A stretch of DNA of 64,000 bases from Micromonospora sp. NBC_01813 (GTDB lineage Bacteria > Actinomycetota > Actinomycetes > Mycobacteriales > Micromonosporaceae): contig NZ_CP109067.1 in NCBI RefSeq assembly GCF_035917335.1, positions 1,924,501 through 1,988,500 of the forward strand. Direction: 5' to 3'. The notes under the pieces were generated by a model. The model had not been told where the DNA came from and searched no databases. It saw only the letters and a list, made by a program, of their open reading frames with translations. The stretch's first letter is position 1. The number at the start of each line of letters is the position of its first letter. Positions 39,459 to 47,905 of this stretch are shown here, in pieces. The translations under genes were made by a program, and so were the position numbers.

Positions 39459-39671
39459 ATGGCAGCCGAGGAACTCGTTCATGTCCTGACCCTGTGTGGG
39501 AACTGCAGTTGCGGTTGTCCGGAGCTCTACATCGACCCGTCCGCTCCCATTGAGCAGCGAATCGTGATCTCCGATGACTTCGGGAGCACCATCCGGCTCA
39601 GTCCGGCCCAGCTCGGCGACATCGTCGAGCTCGCCCGCGCAGGCTCTCTCGATGAGGCGACCAAGGCCTAG
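39459..39671 (+). CDS. Small Cys-rich protein, unknown function
   Basis: A 70-aa protein starting at an ATG with GGAGG at good distance. Near the N-terminus it has the cluster CGNCSCGCPEL (about 13-23), four Cys within eight residues, followed by an acidic strand-rich region and a short helix (LSPAQLGDIVELARAG). The cluster could hold zinc, copper or an Fe-S centre. I do not recognise the family. It stands alone, followed by a strong terminator, among copper genes, so a role in copper binding is possible but unproven. Confidence 0.75.
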   Translation: MAAEELVHVLTLCGNCSCGCPELYIDPSAPIEQRIVISDDFGSTIRLSPAQLGDIVELARAGSLDEATKA

Positions 39672-39720
39672 CCAGCTACCCTGCGGGCAGTCACACAGGG
39701 CGTTCCCGGCCCGCGTCCAA

Positions 39721-39753
39721 CGCGCCGTGACCAGTGTTTATGGTCACGGCGCG
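39721..39753. terminator. Strong hairpin terminator
   Basis: CGCGCCGTGACCA and TGGTCACGGCGCG form a perfect 13-bp stem around a 7-nt loop, 50 bp past the small Cys-rich gene. ATTG follows, with no long T run. It should stop transcription before the copper efflux genes. Confidence 0.85.
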
Positions 39754-39799
39754 ATTGCGTGTCCGGAATAGGATCCGTCACGGTCACGCCGGCCGGGAA

Positions 39800-39818
39800 C
39801 TGGGGATGATCCCCCCAG
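39800..39818. promoter_or_regulatory. CsoR-like palindrome upstream of copZ-copA
   Basis: CTGGGG ATGATCC CCCCAG is a palindrome of G and C tracts flanked by A/T, the general look of CsoR-type copper repressor sites. It lies about 190 bp before copZ. No csoR gene is in the window, so the match is suggestive only. Confidence 0.4.
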
Positions 39819-40007
39819 AAACGCGGTCGTCCCCTGAACCGATACCTCGACGGTGCCGTACCATCATCTGTGGGCAGCCGAGCAACCGGCCGGAAGAGTG
39901 GCCGACGAATTCCGGGTATTTTCCAGAACGGACCGTGATCCCCTCACGTCGTCCGTCGACAAACCCTGTTCAATCTGCCCTTCTCTCATGATCGAGGTAG
40001 AGGATCC

Positions 40008-40220
40008 ATGGAACTGTCGTACCAGGTCCGCGGTATGAACTGCGACCACTGTGTTCAGTCCGTCACCAAGACGGTCGGCGCGTTGCCGGCAGTCGGCTCC
40101 GTCCAGGTGGACCTGCCGACCGGTACGGTCACCGTGACCAGCGCGGCCGCCGTACCGCTCGATGATCTGCGTGCCGCGGTGGACGACGCCGGCTTCGAAC
40201 TGATCGGTGCCGCGAGGTGA
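40008..40220 (+). CDS. copZ: Copper chaperone CopZ (heavy-metal-associated domain)
   Basis: A 70-aa single HMA domain with the metal site GMNCDHC (Cys12, Cys15) and the beta-alpha-beta-beta-alpha-beta length of CopZ/Atx1 chaperones. It carries Cu(I) in the cytoplasm to the P-type ATPase, whose gene overlaps its stop by 4 bp. Confidence 0.95.
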   Translation: MELSYQVRGMNCDHCVQSVTKTVGALPAVGSVQVDLPTGTVTVTSAAAVPLDDLRAAVDDAGFELIGAAR

Positions 40221-42448
40221 CGACGAGCGTCGACACCCACAGCGTCACCCTGCGGATCGCCGGGATGACCTGCGCGGCCTGCGCCGGCCGGATCGAACGC
40301 CGACTCAACCGGATGACCGGGGTCCACGCCAGCGTCAACTTCGCCACCGAGAAGGCGTACATCGAGCATCCGGCCGCTGTCTCGGTCACCGAGCTGACCG
40401 AGACCGTGCGGGCGCTCGGCTATTCCGCGCTGCCGCCGAGTCAGCCCGCACCGGTGGACGGGGCCGCGACGTCGGCCACCGCCGGTTGGCGGCTCGTCGG
40501 CGCGGCCGCCGGGACGGTTCCGGTGGTGGTGCTGTCCATGACGCCAGGCTTGCAGTTCGATTACTGGCAGTGGCTGGTCGCGGTGCTCACCACTCCGGTC
40601 GTCGTCTGGGCGGGTTGGCCGTTCCACCGGGCCGCCGTCGCCGGCCTGCGCCACCGCACCGCGACCATGGACACGCTCGTGTCGCTCGGCGCGGTCGTGT
40701 CCTACCTGTGGAGTGTGTGGGCGCTCGTCGGCGGTGCCGCTGGCGATCCGGCGATGCGCATGGCGATGTCGTGGCGGCCCGGCCACGGGCACGACATCTA
40801 CTTTGAGGTCGGCGCCGCGCTGGTGACGTTTCTGCTCACCGGTCGGTGGCTGGAGGCCCGGGCCCGGCACCGGGCAGGGTCGGCGATCCGGGCGTTGGCC
40901 ACGCTCAGTGCACGGGACGTCGCTGTGGTCGGCGACGATGGCCACGCCGAGCGTCGGATCCCGGTGGCGCAGTTGCGGGTCGGCGACCGCTTCGTCGTCC
41001 GTCCCGGCGAGAAGGTCGCCACCGACGGAGTCGTCGAGGCGGGCGCGAGCGCGATCGACGTCAGCATGCTGACCGGGGAGAGTGTGCCGATCGAGGTCGC
41101 ACCTGGCGCGGCGGTGGTGGGCGCGACGGTGAATGTCGGCGGGCGGCTCCTGGTGCGGGCTACCCGGGTCGGTGAGGACACCCGGCTGGCGCAGATCGCT
41201 CGCCTGGTCACCGAGGCGCAGAGCGGCAAGGCCAAGGCTCAGCGGCTCGCCGACGCCGTCGCCGGGGTCTTCGTCCCGCTCGTCGTCGTGCTCGCCCTGG
41301 CCACGCTGGCCGGCTGGTGGGCGGCCGGTGCCCCGGGCACCGCCGTCGGCGCGGCGGTCGCCGTGCTGATCGTCGCCTGCCCGTGTGCGCTCGGCCTGGC
41401 AACCCCGACCGCGTTGCTGGTCGGCACCGGCCGGGGCGCGCAGGTCGGGGTACTGATCCGGGGTGCCGCCGCGCTCGAGTCGGCCCGGCGGATCGACACC
41501 GTCGTGCTCGACAAGACGGGGACGCTGACCACGGGTCGGATGCGGGTCGTGGACGTCCTGCCGGTGCCCGGTGTCGACCGCCGGGACCTGCTGCGCCGGG
41601 CAGCCGCCGTCGAACAGTACGCGGAGCATCCGATCGCCCACGCGATCGTGCAGGCCGCTGCCGAGGACGGGCCAGATCTGCCGGAGGCCGACGAGTTCGC
41701 CGCCCTGCCGGGCCTCGGCGCGCGCGCTGTCGTGGACGGTACCCAGGTGCTGGTCGGCCGGGCCGAGATGCTGACCGAGGCCGGAGTGCCGGACGTCGCC
41801 GCCCACCCAGCCGCCGGTGGACACACCGTCGTACATGTGGCCTGGAACGGCCGGAACCGGGGGGTGATCACCGTTTCGGACGGGCTTCGCCCGACCGCTG
41901 TGGCCGCCCTGGACCGGCTGCGCGGGCTCGGGCTGCGCCCCGTGCTACTCACCGGCGACACCGCCGAGGCCGCCGCTCCGGTCGCCGACCGCCTCGGCGG
42001 GCCCGAGGTGATCGCCGAGGTCCTGCCGGAGGAGAAACAGCAGGTGATCCGGGCGCTGCGGGCCAGTGGCCGGACCGTCGCCATGGTCGGTGACGGGGTC
42101 AACGACGCGGCAGCGCTGGCCGAGGCCGACCTCGGGGTGGCGGTAGCGTCCGGCGCGGATGTGGCGATCGAGGCCAGCGACATCACGCTGCTGCGGATCC
42201 GCCATGGCGATGTCGACCTGCTCGGCGTGGTCGACGCGATCGGACTGTCCCGGGCGACGCTGCGGGTGGTCAAGGTGAACCTGTTCTGGGCGCTGGCATA
42301 CAACGTGGCGGCGATCCCGTTGGCGGCGTTCGGGCTGGTCAGCCCGATGGCCGCCGCCGCGGCGATGGCCTGCTCAAGTCTGCTCGTCGTCGGCAACAGT
42401 CTGCGGCTGTTCCGGTGGCGTCCAGTCGGCGGCGCCGAGCGCTCATAG
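40217..42448 (+). CDS. copA: Copper-translocating P1B-type ATPase CopA
   Basis: A 743-aa Cu(I) efflux ATPase. One N-terminal HMA domain (GMTCAAC, Cys19/Cys22), eight expected membrane helices, the transport motif CPC near 387, phosphorylation motif DKTGTLT near 431, the P1B HP element (EHPIAHAI) and the hinge GDGVNDAAAL. Length is normal. Start: GTG at 40217 overlapping the copZ stop. It exports Cu(I) from the cytoplasm, opposite in effect to the inferred copper-metallophore uptake genes nearby. Confidence 0.96.
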   Translation: MTTSVDTHSVTLRIAGMTCAACAGRIERRLNRMTGVHASVNFATEKAYIEHPAAVSVTELTETVRALGYSALPPSQPAPVDGAATSATAGWRLVGAAAGTVPVVVLSMTPGLQFDYWQWLVAVLTTPVVVWAGWPFHRAAVAGLRHRTATMDTLVSLGAVVSYLWSVWALVGGAAGDPAMRMAMSWRPGHGHDIYFEVGAALVTFLLTGRWLEARARHRAGSAIRALATLSARDVAVVGDDGHAERRIPVAQLRVGDRFVVRPGEKVATDGVVEAGASAIDVSMLTGESVPIEVAPGAAVVGATVNVGGRLLVRATRVGEDTRLAQIARLVTEAQSGKAKAQRLADAVAGVFVPLVVVLALATLAGWWAAGAPGTAVGAAVAVLIVACPCALGLATPTALLVGTGRGAQVGVLIRGAAALESARRIDTVVLDKTGTLTTGRMRVVDVLPVPGVDRRDLLRRAAAVEQYAEHPIAHAIVQAAAEDGPDLPEADEFAALPGLGARAVVDGTQVLVGRAEMLTEAGVPDVAAHPAAGGHTVVHVAWNGRNRGVITVSDGLRPTAVAALDRLRGLGLRPVLLTGDTAEAAAPVADRLGGPEVIAEVLPEEKQQVIRALRASGRTVAMVGDGVNDAAALAEADLGVAVASGADVAIEASDITLLRIRHGDVDLLGVVDAIGLSRATLRVVKVNLFWALAYNVAAIPLAAFGLVSPMAAAAAMACSSLLVVGNSLRLFRWRPVGGAERS

Positions 42449-43126
42449 CGCCGCGAGCAGGGCGGCACTCATCGCGGCCGACATCAGCGAATGGAACGCC
42501 GCCTCCCCTGGGGCGCCAAGGAACCAGGAGACGAACGCGGCATAGCTCGGGGACCGGGTCGGCTGTCGCCCGCCGTCGAACGCGGCCGGGCGACGGCTGA
42601 CCCAGAGCCACCACAGGGCCGACACCCCGAGCCAGCCCGCGAAGAGGACCGTGACGACCGTGGCGGTTCCGCTCGTGACATGGTGTACATGTGCCGCCGT
42701 GCCGTAGCTGCCGTGGCCAGGCGAGTCGTGTACCCCGAGGAACATCCACGCCATCGCGGCCATGGCGACCCCGTGGTTGACCTGTCCGAAGCGCACCCAG
42801 GCCGGCTCCTCATGACTGTGTACCGCCGTGAGCAGAAACCACAGCGTGGCGAGGACGAACCCGGCCGCCTGCAGACCCCACAGGTCACCGACGTCGGTAA
42901 ACCAGAGCATGACGATCATGCTCACGCTCATCGCCAGATGGGCGGCGTCGCCGACCCACATCCGCCACCGGCCACCGTGTCCGAATCCAGCGACGTGTGC
43001 CACGCACCGCCAGAGACAGTACGTCCCGACGACGACAAATGCGGCTGTGAGCAGCCACCGAACGGCGGTCGAGGGAACCACCGGCACCTCCCACAAGCGC
43101 GCTGCTCGCTGGTCGAGCGTGGCCAC
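42443..43126 (-). CDS. DUF5134-like polytopic membrane protein
   Basis: A 227-aa protein with about six membrane segments and several His/Met-rich positions (GDAAHLAMSVSM, HSHEEP, HDSPGHGSYGTAAHVHH, HSLMSAAMSAAL). It resembles actinobacterial DUF5134 proteins of unknown function, often found beside copper genes. The His and Met residues suggest metal contact, perhaps copper. It converges on copA with a 6-bp tail overlap. The GTG start at 43126 is not certain. Confidence 0.7.
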   Translation of the reverse strand: MATLDQRAARLWEVPVVPSTAVRWLLTAAFVVVGTYCLWRCVAHVAGFGHGGRWRMWVGDAAHLAMSVSMIVMLWFTDVGDLWGLQAAGFVLATLWFLLTAVHSHEEPAWVRFGQVNHGVAMAAMAWMFLGVHDSPGHGSYGTAAHVHHVTSGTATVVTVLFAGWLGVSALWWLWVSRRPAAFDGGRQPTRSPSYAAFVSWFLGAPGEAAFHSLMSAAMSAALLAAL

Positions 43127-43434
43127 CCGCGATGGAAGCCGGGTCGCGACGTCGCGCCAATCGACGTTGCGACCCGGATGTTCCCGGTGTCCCTACTCAT
43201 CTGCGTCATTGGTCGAGCAGGCCAGCGCGGTGGTTCCCGCCAGCGGCAAGGTTCGTGATCGCCGAATCCGGGCACCATCTCCAGCACAAGGTCCATGGTG
43301 GACCCTTTTCGCAACCTGTTCGCTCTGGGGCCTGGCGCCGAATGTCGGACGGAGCCGGAGCAGATCGGAGCAGTCGGGCCGAGCCTCGGAGCCGCGTGTG
43401 CCACGAACACGACCCCGAGGCGACTTGGGAGGGG
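43127..43434. other. 308-bp intergenic region, no gene supported
   Basis: Between the DUF5134-like gene and the FcoT-like gene. A minus-strand frame starting MDLVLEMVPGFG near 43296 soon degenerates into Arg/Pro-rich sequence and is not supported as a gene. I found no clear hairpin or operator. Confidence 0.5.
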
Positions 43435-43938
43435 TCAGCCGGTCGCCCTCGGTGCGATGGCGACCCGGGCCGTCCCGACAGCGAGACCTCGGCCGGCGTC
43501 AGTGAACCGGAAGCCGGTATCGATCGAGATCAACGGTTCCCGATCGACCCAGAGCGTTCGGGCGATGACCCGCTCGATGGTCAACTGTCCGACGAACGAA
43601 CGCGGGTCGAGCGGCCTGCGGAACTCGTTCGTGCTTTTGACGATCAGGACGTCAGGCAGCCGCCGCCGCCAGTAGTCGTCCAGGGTCCAGTGAGCCAGCG
43701 CCGGCTCGGTGCGGTCTCGGACCGCTGCGCCCAGCGCGGTGTAGAGCAACTGGTTGTAGCAGATGGACACTTCGACGGCGTTGAGATGACCGGTGTCGTC
43801 GATATAGCAGGACTCCGGGATGGCAAGCCTGCCCTCGGTGCGTCGTCCATGCACACTGGCCGACAGCAGGTAACGACAGTGCGGCTTGTAACAGGACAGC
43901 ACCTCGGTCAGGAGGTCCTCCGCGACAGCCGTGCTCAC
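43435..43938 (-). CDS. FcoT/ScoD-like thioesterase of isonitrile lipid biosynthesis
   Basis: A 167-aa hot-dog-fold protein of the FcoT type (Rv0098 of M. tuberculosis; ScoD of Streptomyces). In isonitrile lipopeptide clusters this enzyme works on the ACP-bound unsaturated acyl chain, adding glycine and releasing the N-carboxymethyl amino acid used by the oxygenase. Recognisable parts are [26 protein letters not shown] and the closing [18 protein letters not shown]. Its GTG overlaps the oxygenase stop by 4 bp, the same pairing as in Rv0097-Rv0098. Function is assigned by family and context. Confidence 0.85.
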   Translation of the reverse strand: MSTAVAEDLLTEVLSCYKPHCRYLLSASVHGRRTEGRLAIPESCYIDDTGHLNAVEVSICYNQLLYTALGAAVRDRTEPALAHWTLDDYWRRRLPDVLIVKSTNEFRRPLDPRSFVGQLTIERVIARTLWVDREPLISIDTGFRFTDAGRGLAVGTARVAIAPRATG

Positions 43939-44795
43939 CGGTCAGATCGCGGATCGTCGTACACAGTCACCCGGTAGGACACCGTCGGTTCGGGGGTGGT
44001 GGTGTGCAGCGCCCGGTGCACCAGGCTCCTGTTGTCCCAGACCAGGATGTCGCCCTTGTCGTAGGTCTGCAGGTGGATGGCAGGGTGGGTGAAGGTGTCG
44101 TCGAGCTGGCCCGTGTGCTCCAGCAGTTCGCGCAGCAGGTCGGGTCGTGACCGACCGTCGGCGTCGGTGATCGACAGGGTGAAACCGGCACTCAGGTAGA
44201 GGATGGTCTCGTCGGTGTGGCGGTGCGGGTACGCGGTCGGCAGTTGCACCGGCGGGGTCTTGGCGTCGACCTCGTCGATCACCTCCGACAGCGGTCGGTA
44301 CACGTCGCTGGGGCGAATCTTGAAGTACCGGCGGACGCTGTGGGTGGCCGTGGTGTCCTTGACCGCTAGTTTGAGCTCCTCGGGCAGGGTCTCGTACGCC
44401 CTGCACAGGTCGATGAAGTAGGTGCCCCGGTTCCTGGTGGGCACGACCTGCGGATAGATGAAGGTGATGTCGAACGGGCGGGGCATGAACTGGTAGTCCG
44501 AATGCCAGAACTTGCCGGTCTTGGGGACCCCGATCTGCTTCTCACCGTCGGAGACGTTGGAGGAGACGAACACCTCGGGTACGTCCGGGTGATGGTAGAT
44601 CGGCTCGTAGTAGGCCGCAGGTTCGCCGAAGCGGGAACCCAGCGTGAGGAAGCCTTGCGGATCGAGATCCTGGCCCTTGATGACCACGATCTTCTCCCGG
44701 TAGACGGCGGCTCTGACCTCGCGTACGTCGTCGTCAGAGGTCGGGTCGAAGCCCTCCACGACCAGGCCGAGGCCGGCCTGCTTGCTGGTCTTCAT
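43935..44795 (-). CDS. Isonitrile-forming Fe(II)/2-oxoglutarate oxygenase (ScoE/Rv0097-like)
   Basis: A 286-aa TauD-fold oxygenase. Iron ligands are His98 and Asp100 (FWHSDYQF) and His260; His264 and Arg275 follow at the spacing I recall for the ScoE active site, as does the YYEPIY tyrosine cluster (62-67). ScoE-type enzymes oxidatively decarboxylate an N-carboxymethyl beta-amino acid to an isonitrile. Taurine dioxygenases share the fold, but the FcoT and ACP neighbours favour the isonitrile role. GAGGAG lies before the ATG, 15 bp after the ACP gene. Product use as a copper ligand is inferred from the copper genes around. Confidence 0.9.
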   Translation of the reverse strand: MKTSKQAGLGLVVEGFDPTSDDDVREVRAAVYREKIVVIKGQDLDPQGFLTLGSRFGEPAAYYEPIYHHPDVPEVFVSSNVSDGEKQIGVPKTGKFWHSDYQFMPRPFDITFIYPQVVPTRNRGTYFIDLCRAYETLPEELKLAVKDTTATHSVRRYFKIRPSDVYRPLSEVIDEVDAKTPPVQLPTAYPHRHTDETILYLSAGFTLSITDADGRSRPDLLRELLEHTGQLDDTFTHPAIHLQTYDKGDILVWDNRSLVHRALHTTTPEPTVSYRVTVYDDPRSDR

Positions 44796-44810
44796 GGTGA
44801 TTCTCCTCGG

Positions 44811-45047
44811 TCAGCGAGCGGTGACGTACGTGACCAGGTCACCGACGGTGGTGATCCCCGGCAGGTCGTCGTCGGGGATCTCGATCCCGTGATCGCGCTC
44901 CAACGAAAAAAGCAGATCGACGAAGCTCATCGAGTCGACGCCGATCTCATCGAAGGTGTACTCTTCCTCAAGGTGCGGTAGTGGGTCGTCGGGGTTGAGT
45001 GCGAGGGCGAAATCACGCACCAGTTCACGGATCTGTTCTGCTGTCAC
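44811..45047 (-). CDS. Acyl carrier protein (ScoB/Rv0100-like)
   Basis: A 78-aa acidic carrier protein with the phosphopantetheine site GVDSM (Ser39). It starts at a GTG overlapping the KAS III stop by 4 bp and is followed by the oxygenase and thioesterase genes. In the known pathway the ACP is loaded by a FadD10-like ligase, here encoded at 59754-61286, with a short enoyl chain that receives glycine. Confidence 0.93.
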   Translation of the reverse strand: MTAEQIRELVRDFALALNPDDPLPHLEEEYTFDEIGVDSMSFVDLLFSLERDHGIEIPDDDLPGITTVGDLVTYVTAR

Positions 45048-46087
45048 AACACGCGTTCTCCTTCTGTTCGGGCGGCGGCTTCCGTTCGGGCAGCGACGAC
45101 GAGTTCCGGCCAGGTGAGAGCCGCCGCCCCCCACGTTGTCCCACCGCCGAAGGCGGTGAGCAGCACCCGGTCGCCCCGGCTGAGTACCCCGGCAGCAGCC
45201 GCGTCGGCCAGCGCGAGGGGAACCGACGCCGCGACAGTGTTACCCACATCCGCGATGTTGGAGTAGACCCGTTCCGGTGCGATTCCCAACTCTGCGCCGA
45301 CCGTGGCCAGGATTCGGGCGTTGGCCTGGTGGGCGATCAGATGGTCGACCTCTCCGGATCTCCAGTCGGCCAGAGCCAGCACCGACTGAGCGGTCGCCGT
45401 CATCCGCCGGACGGCGTGCCGGTAGACCGCCTGGCCCCGCATGACGAACCAGCGATCATCCTCATCCACGCCATCGCGTCGGGGCCGCCGGGATCCGCCG
45501 GCTGGCACGGTGATCAGGTCCTCCTGGGTACCGTCGGCACCAAGATCGAAGCCGAGCAGCTCACCGGGCTCCCCCGGCTCGCCCGCGCGCAGCACCATCG
45601 CGCCGGCGCCATCGCCGAAGACCGCCGCGGTGGCCCGATCGTCGGGGTCAAGGATCGTGGAGAAGGCGTCAGCGCCGATCAGCAGGACTCGCCCGGCGGT
45701 GCCCGCCGCGATCATGCCGTCAGCTACGGAGAGCGCGTAGACGAATCCGGAGCACACGGCGGAGATGTCGAACGCGGGGACCGTGCCCAATCCCAGCCGG
45801 GCGGCGACGACCGGCGCGGTGGCCGGACACGGCCGATCCGGAGTAGCTGTGGCGAGGATCACCATATCGACGTCGGTGCTACCGGCCGATTCGAGAGCCA
45901 ACCGCCCTGCGACCACCGCGAGGTCTGATGTCGACTGCCCAGGCTCGACGCGGCGGCGCGCCGAAATGCCGGTCCGACTGACGATCCACGCGTCGGTGGT
46001 GTCGAAGTGACGGGCCAACTCGGCGTTGGTCACCACCCGATCAGGTGTACAACCGCCGATGCCCGCTACAACAGATGATCTACGCAC
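45044..46087 (-). CDS. FabH-like ketoacyl-ACP synthase III
   Basis: A 347-aa KAS III with intact Cys112 (AVCSGF), His in AHQANARIL and Asn in DVGNTVAASVP. It could condense an acyl-CoA with malonyl-ACP or transfer an acyl group to the next-door ACP. It is first in the ACP-oxygenase-thioesterase operon, an addition I do not know from the standard sco or Rv0097-Rv0101 clusters. It might make the fatty chain itself or link the isonitrile unit to a partner. The GTG start at 46087 gives a normal FabH N-terminus (VVAGIGGCTPDRVV). It diverges from a permease gene. Confidence 0.9.
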   Translation of the reverse strand: MRRSSVVAGIGGCTPDRVVTNAELARHFDTTDAWIVSRTGISARRRVEPGQSTSDLAVVAGRLALESAGSTDVDMVILATATPDRPCPATAPVVAARLGLGTVPAFDISAVCSGFVYALSVADGMIAAGTAGRVLLIGADAFSTILDPDDRATAAVFGDGAGAMVLRAGEPGEPGELLGFDLGADGTQEDLITVPAGGSRRPRRDGVDEDDRWFVMRGQAVYRHAVRRMTATAQSVLALADWRSGEVDHLIAHQANARILATVGAELGIAPERVYSNIADVGNTVAASVPLALADAAAAGVLSRGDRVLLTAFGGGTTWGAAALTWPELVVAARTEAAARTEGERVL

Positions 46088-46113
46088 GGTCCAATGGTCG
46101 CGCTCTGACCAGG

Positions 46114-46141
46114 GAAAGTTCCCGTCAGTGTCGGAACTTTC
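46114..46141. promoter_or_regulatory. Perfect inverted repeat in divergent promoter region
   Basis: GAAAGTTCC N10 GGAACTTTC, nine perfect pairs with about one helical turn between arm edges, fills the 80-bp gap between the KAS III operon and the FecCD permease. Its place suggests an operator for a dimeric regulator acting in both directions. A terminator is unlikely because both genes point away from it. Confidence 0.65.
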
Positions 46142-46167
46142 AGCGAGTCCACCCCGACTTCTGGATC

Positions 46168-47085
46168 ATGGCGTTGTTCCCCGACCGCTGGCACCGCCGG
46201 CTGCCCGTGGCTGCCCTCGGGCTCATGCTCCTGCTCACCCCAGGGGTGGTAGCGGTGGTCGCCGTACCCGACCCGACCCTGGTGCTGGCAGCCGCTGCGG
46301 CCGGAGCCGGGCTGGGACTGGCCGGGGTGTGTCTGCGGACGCTGCTTCGTGATCCGCTCGCCGACCCCCAGCTGGTCGGTGTGTCCTCGGGTGCCGCGCT
46401 CGGAGCGGTGGTCGCGCTCGCGCTGGGGGCGACCGCCACGGTCTCGGTGGCCGGTTCAGCGTTCGTCGGGGCGTTGGCCGGCCTGCTCGTCGTGCTGGTG
46501 TTGGCTCGGGCCCGGCCCGCGTCCGGGGTCCTGCTGACCGGCGTCGGCGTCACGTACGCGGCCACGGCGCTGGTCGCCGTCGCGCAGTCCTACACCACGC
46601 CGCGCCTTTCGCCGGATCTGGTGTTCTGGCTGCTCGGCGCAGACGCCGATGGGATCTGGGCGGGGGCGGCGGTGCCCGCGTCGGCCACGGTCCTGTGCGC
46701 GGGAGTACTGATGAGCCGGACCCGGGCGATCGACGCCGCCATCGCCGATGCGGACAGCACGGCGTTCCGCATGTCAGCGACCCGGACCCGGGTGCTGCTC
46801 CTGGTGGCCTGTGCTCTGCTGACCGCGGCCTCGGTCAGCAGCGTCGGCGGGGTCGGCTTCGTCGGGCTCCTGGCGTCGCACGCCGCGCAACGGCTGGTCG
46901 GCGTCGGCCACCTGCGCGTCATGCCGGTCGCGATGGTCATCGGCGCGGCCACGGTGGTGGCGGCTGTCCTGGTGAGTCAACGGGTCGGCTCGACCGGCCG
47001 GGTCCCGGTCGGGGTCGTCACCGCCGCGGTGGGGGCACCGCTGTTCATCACGTTGCTACGAAGCCGAACAAGGAGTGCCAGGTGA
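46168..47085 (+). CDS. FecCD-family ABC permease next to isonitrile genes
   Basis: About 305 aa, polytopic, with LLRDPLADPQLVGVSSGAAL and GFVGLLASHAAQRLVG. The ATG at 46168 gives the normal cytoplasmic N-terminus; the frame opens earlier (46045) but only inside the divergent gene. It forms an importer with the ATPase that follows, yet no binding protein gene is nearby. Divergence from the isonitrile genes suggests uptake of a metal-isonitrile complex, which is inference. Confidence 0.9.
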   Translation: MALFPDRWHRRLPVAALGLMLLLTPGVVAVVAVPDPTLVLAAAAAGAGLGLAGVCLRTLLRDPLADPQLVGVSSGAALGAVVALALGATATVSVAGSAFVGALAGLLVVLVLARARPASGVLLTGVGVTYAATALVAVAQSYTTPRLSPDLVFWLLGADADGIWAGAAVPASATVLCAGVLMSRTRAIDAAIADADSTAFRMSATRTRVLLLVACALLTAASVSSVGGVGFVGLLASHAAQRLVGVGHLRVMPVAMVIGAATVVAAVLVSQRVGSTGRVPVGVVTAAVGAPLFITLLRSRTRSAR

Positions 47086-47846
47086 AGGTGGAGGTACGTT
47101 CGGTGACGGTCACCGTCGACGGTGACCGTCTGATCGGTGATGCCGGATTCGTCGCTGAGCCCGGCACGGTGACCGGTCTGGTCGGCCCGAACGGTGCCGG
47201 AAAGACGACTCTGCTGCGCTGCGTTTCCCGGGCGGTGCGACCGGCCGCCGGCACGGTATCGGTCGGCGCTGAGGACGTATGGCGCGCTGGCGCGCGTTCG
47301 GTGGGCCGACGGGTCGCGGTGGTCGCCCAGCACACCGGTGGGTCGGTCGGCTGGTCCGCCGGGGAGACCGTCGAGATGGGTCGCTACCCGTACCGGGGCC
47401 TACTGGCCCGGGGCGATGGGGACACCACGATCGTGCGATCGGCGCTGTCCGCGGTCGGCATGGCCTGGGCTGCGGATCGGCACGTCGCACAGTTGTCCGG
47501 CGGCGAGCGCCAGCGGGTGATGCTGGCCCGGGCGCTGGCCCAGCGGGCACCGGTGCTGCTGCTGGACGAGCCCGGCAGCCACCTGGATGTCCGGGCCCGG
47601 CTGGAACTGTTCGACCTGGTCCGCGGGGTCGGCGCCACCACCGTCGTCGCGCTGGGTGACCTCGACGACGCGGTCACCCACTGCGACCGGCTGGTCATGT
47701 TGCACCGGGGTGCGGTGGTCGCGGCGGGAACTCCGCTGGAGGTGTTGACCGCGGAGCGGGTGAGCGAGGTCTTCGGGGTGCGCTGTGCGATCGTCCCGCA
47801 CCCGCTGACCGGACGACCACATCTGGTGACGGCGGCGGTGCCGTGA
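47082..47846 (+). CDS. ABC transporter ATP-binding protein (FecE-type)
   Basis: A 254-aa ATPase with Walker A GPNGAGKTT, signature LSGGERQR, Walker B VLLLDEPGSHLD (Gly-Ser where relatives have Thr-Asn) and a modified H-loop ALGDLDDA, in which the usual His is Gly. The switch His normally needed for ATP hydrolysis is therefore not where expected. Its GTG overlaps the permease stop by 4 bp. Confidence 0.9.
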   Translation: MKVEVRSVTVTVDGDRLIGDAGFVAEPGTVTGLVGPNGAGKTTLLRCVSRAVRPAAGTVSVGAEDVWRAGARSVGRRVAVVAQHTGGSVGWSAGETVEMGRYPYRGLLARGDGDTTIVRSALSAVGMAWAADRHVAQLSGGERQRVMLARALAQRAPVLLLDEPGSHLDVRARLELFDLVRGVGATTVVALGDLDDAVTHCDRLVMLHRGAVVAAGTPLEVLTAERVSEVFGVRCAIVPHPLTGRPHLVTAAVP

Positions 47847-47905
47847 CCAGGTGCCCGCGAGGGCACTGCGGGACAGGGCAGCGGCCAGGCCCGTCGCGAT
47901 TATTT

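Larger units (their letters stand above)
39672..40007. other. 336-bp intergenic region upstream of copZ
   Basis: No coding region is supported here. It holds the hairpin at 39721-39753, a G/C-tract palindrome at 39800-39818 and an AT-richer stretch (about 39930-39990) just before copZ, where its promoter should lie. I could not pick a convincing -35/-10 pair. Confidence 0.6.

Noticed and set aside
40055-41836. Long minus-strand frame opposite copZ/copA
   Set aside because: Antisense of a textbook copper ATPase with His/Arg/Gly-rich composition.
42928-43410. Minus-strand frame covering the gap before the FcoT-like gene
   Set aside because: Composition becomes Arg/Trp/Pro-rich and it overlaps the DUF5134-like gene in another frame; no family match.
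46045-46167. Upstream start for the FecCD permease near the isonitrile genes
   Set aside because: It would read through the divergent KAS III start and the inverted repeat; the ATG at 46168 fits the family N-terminus.
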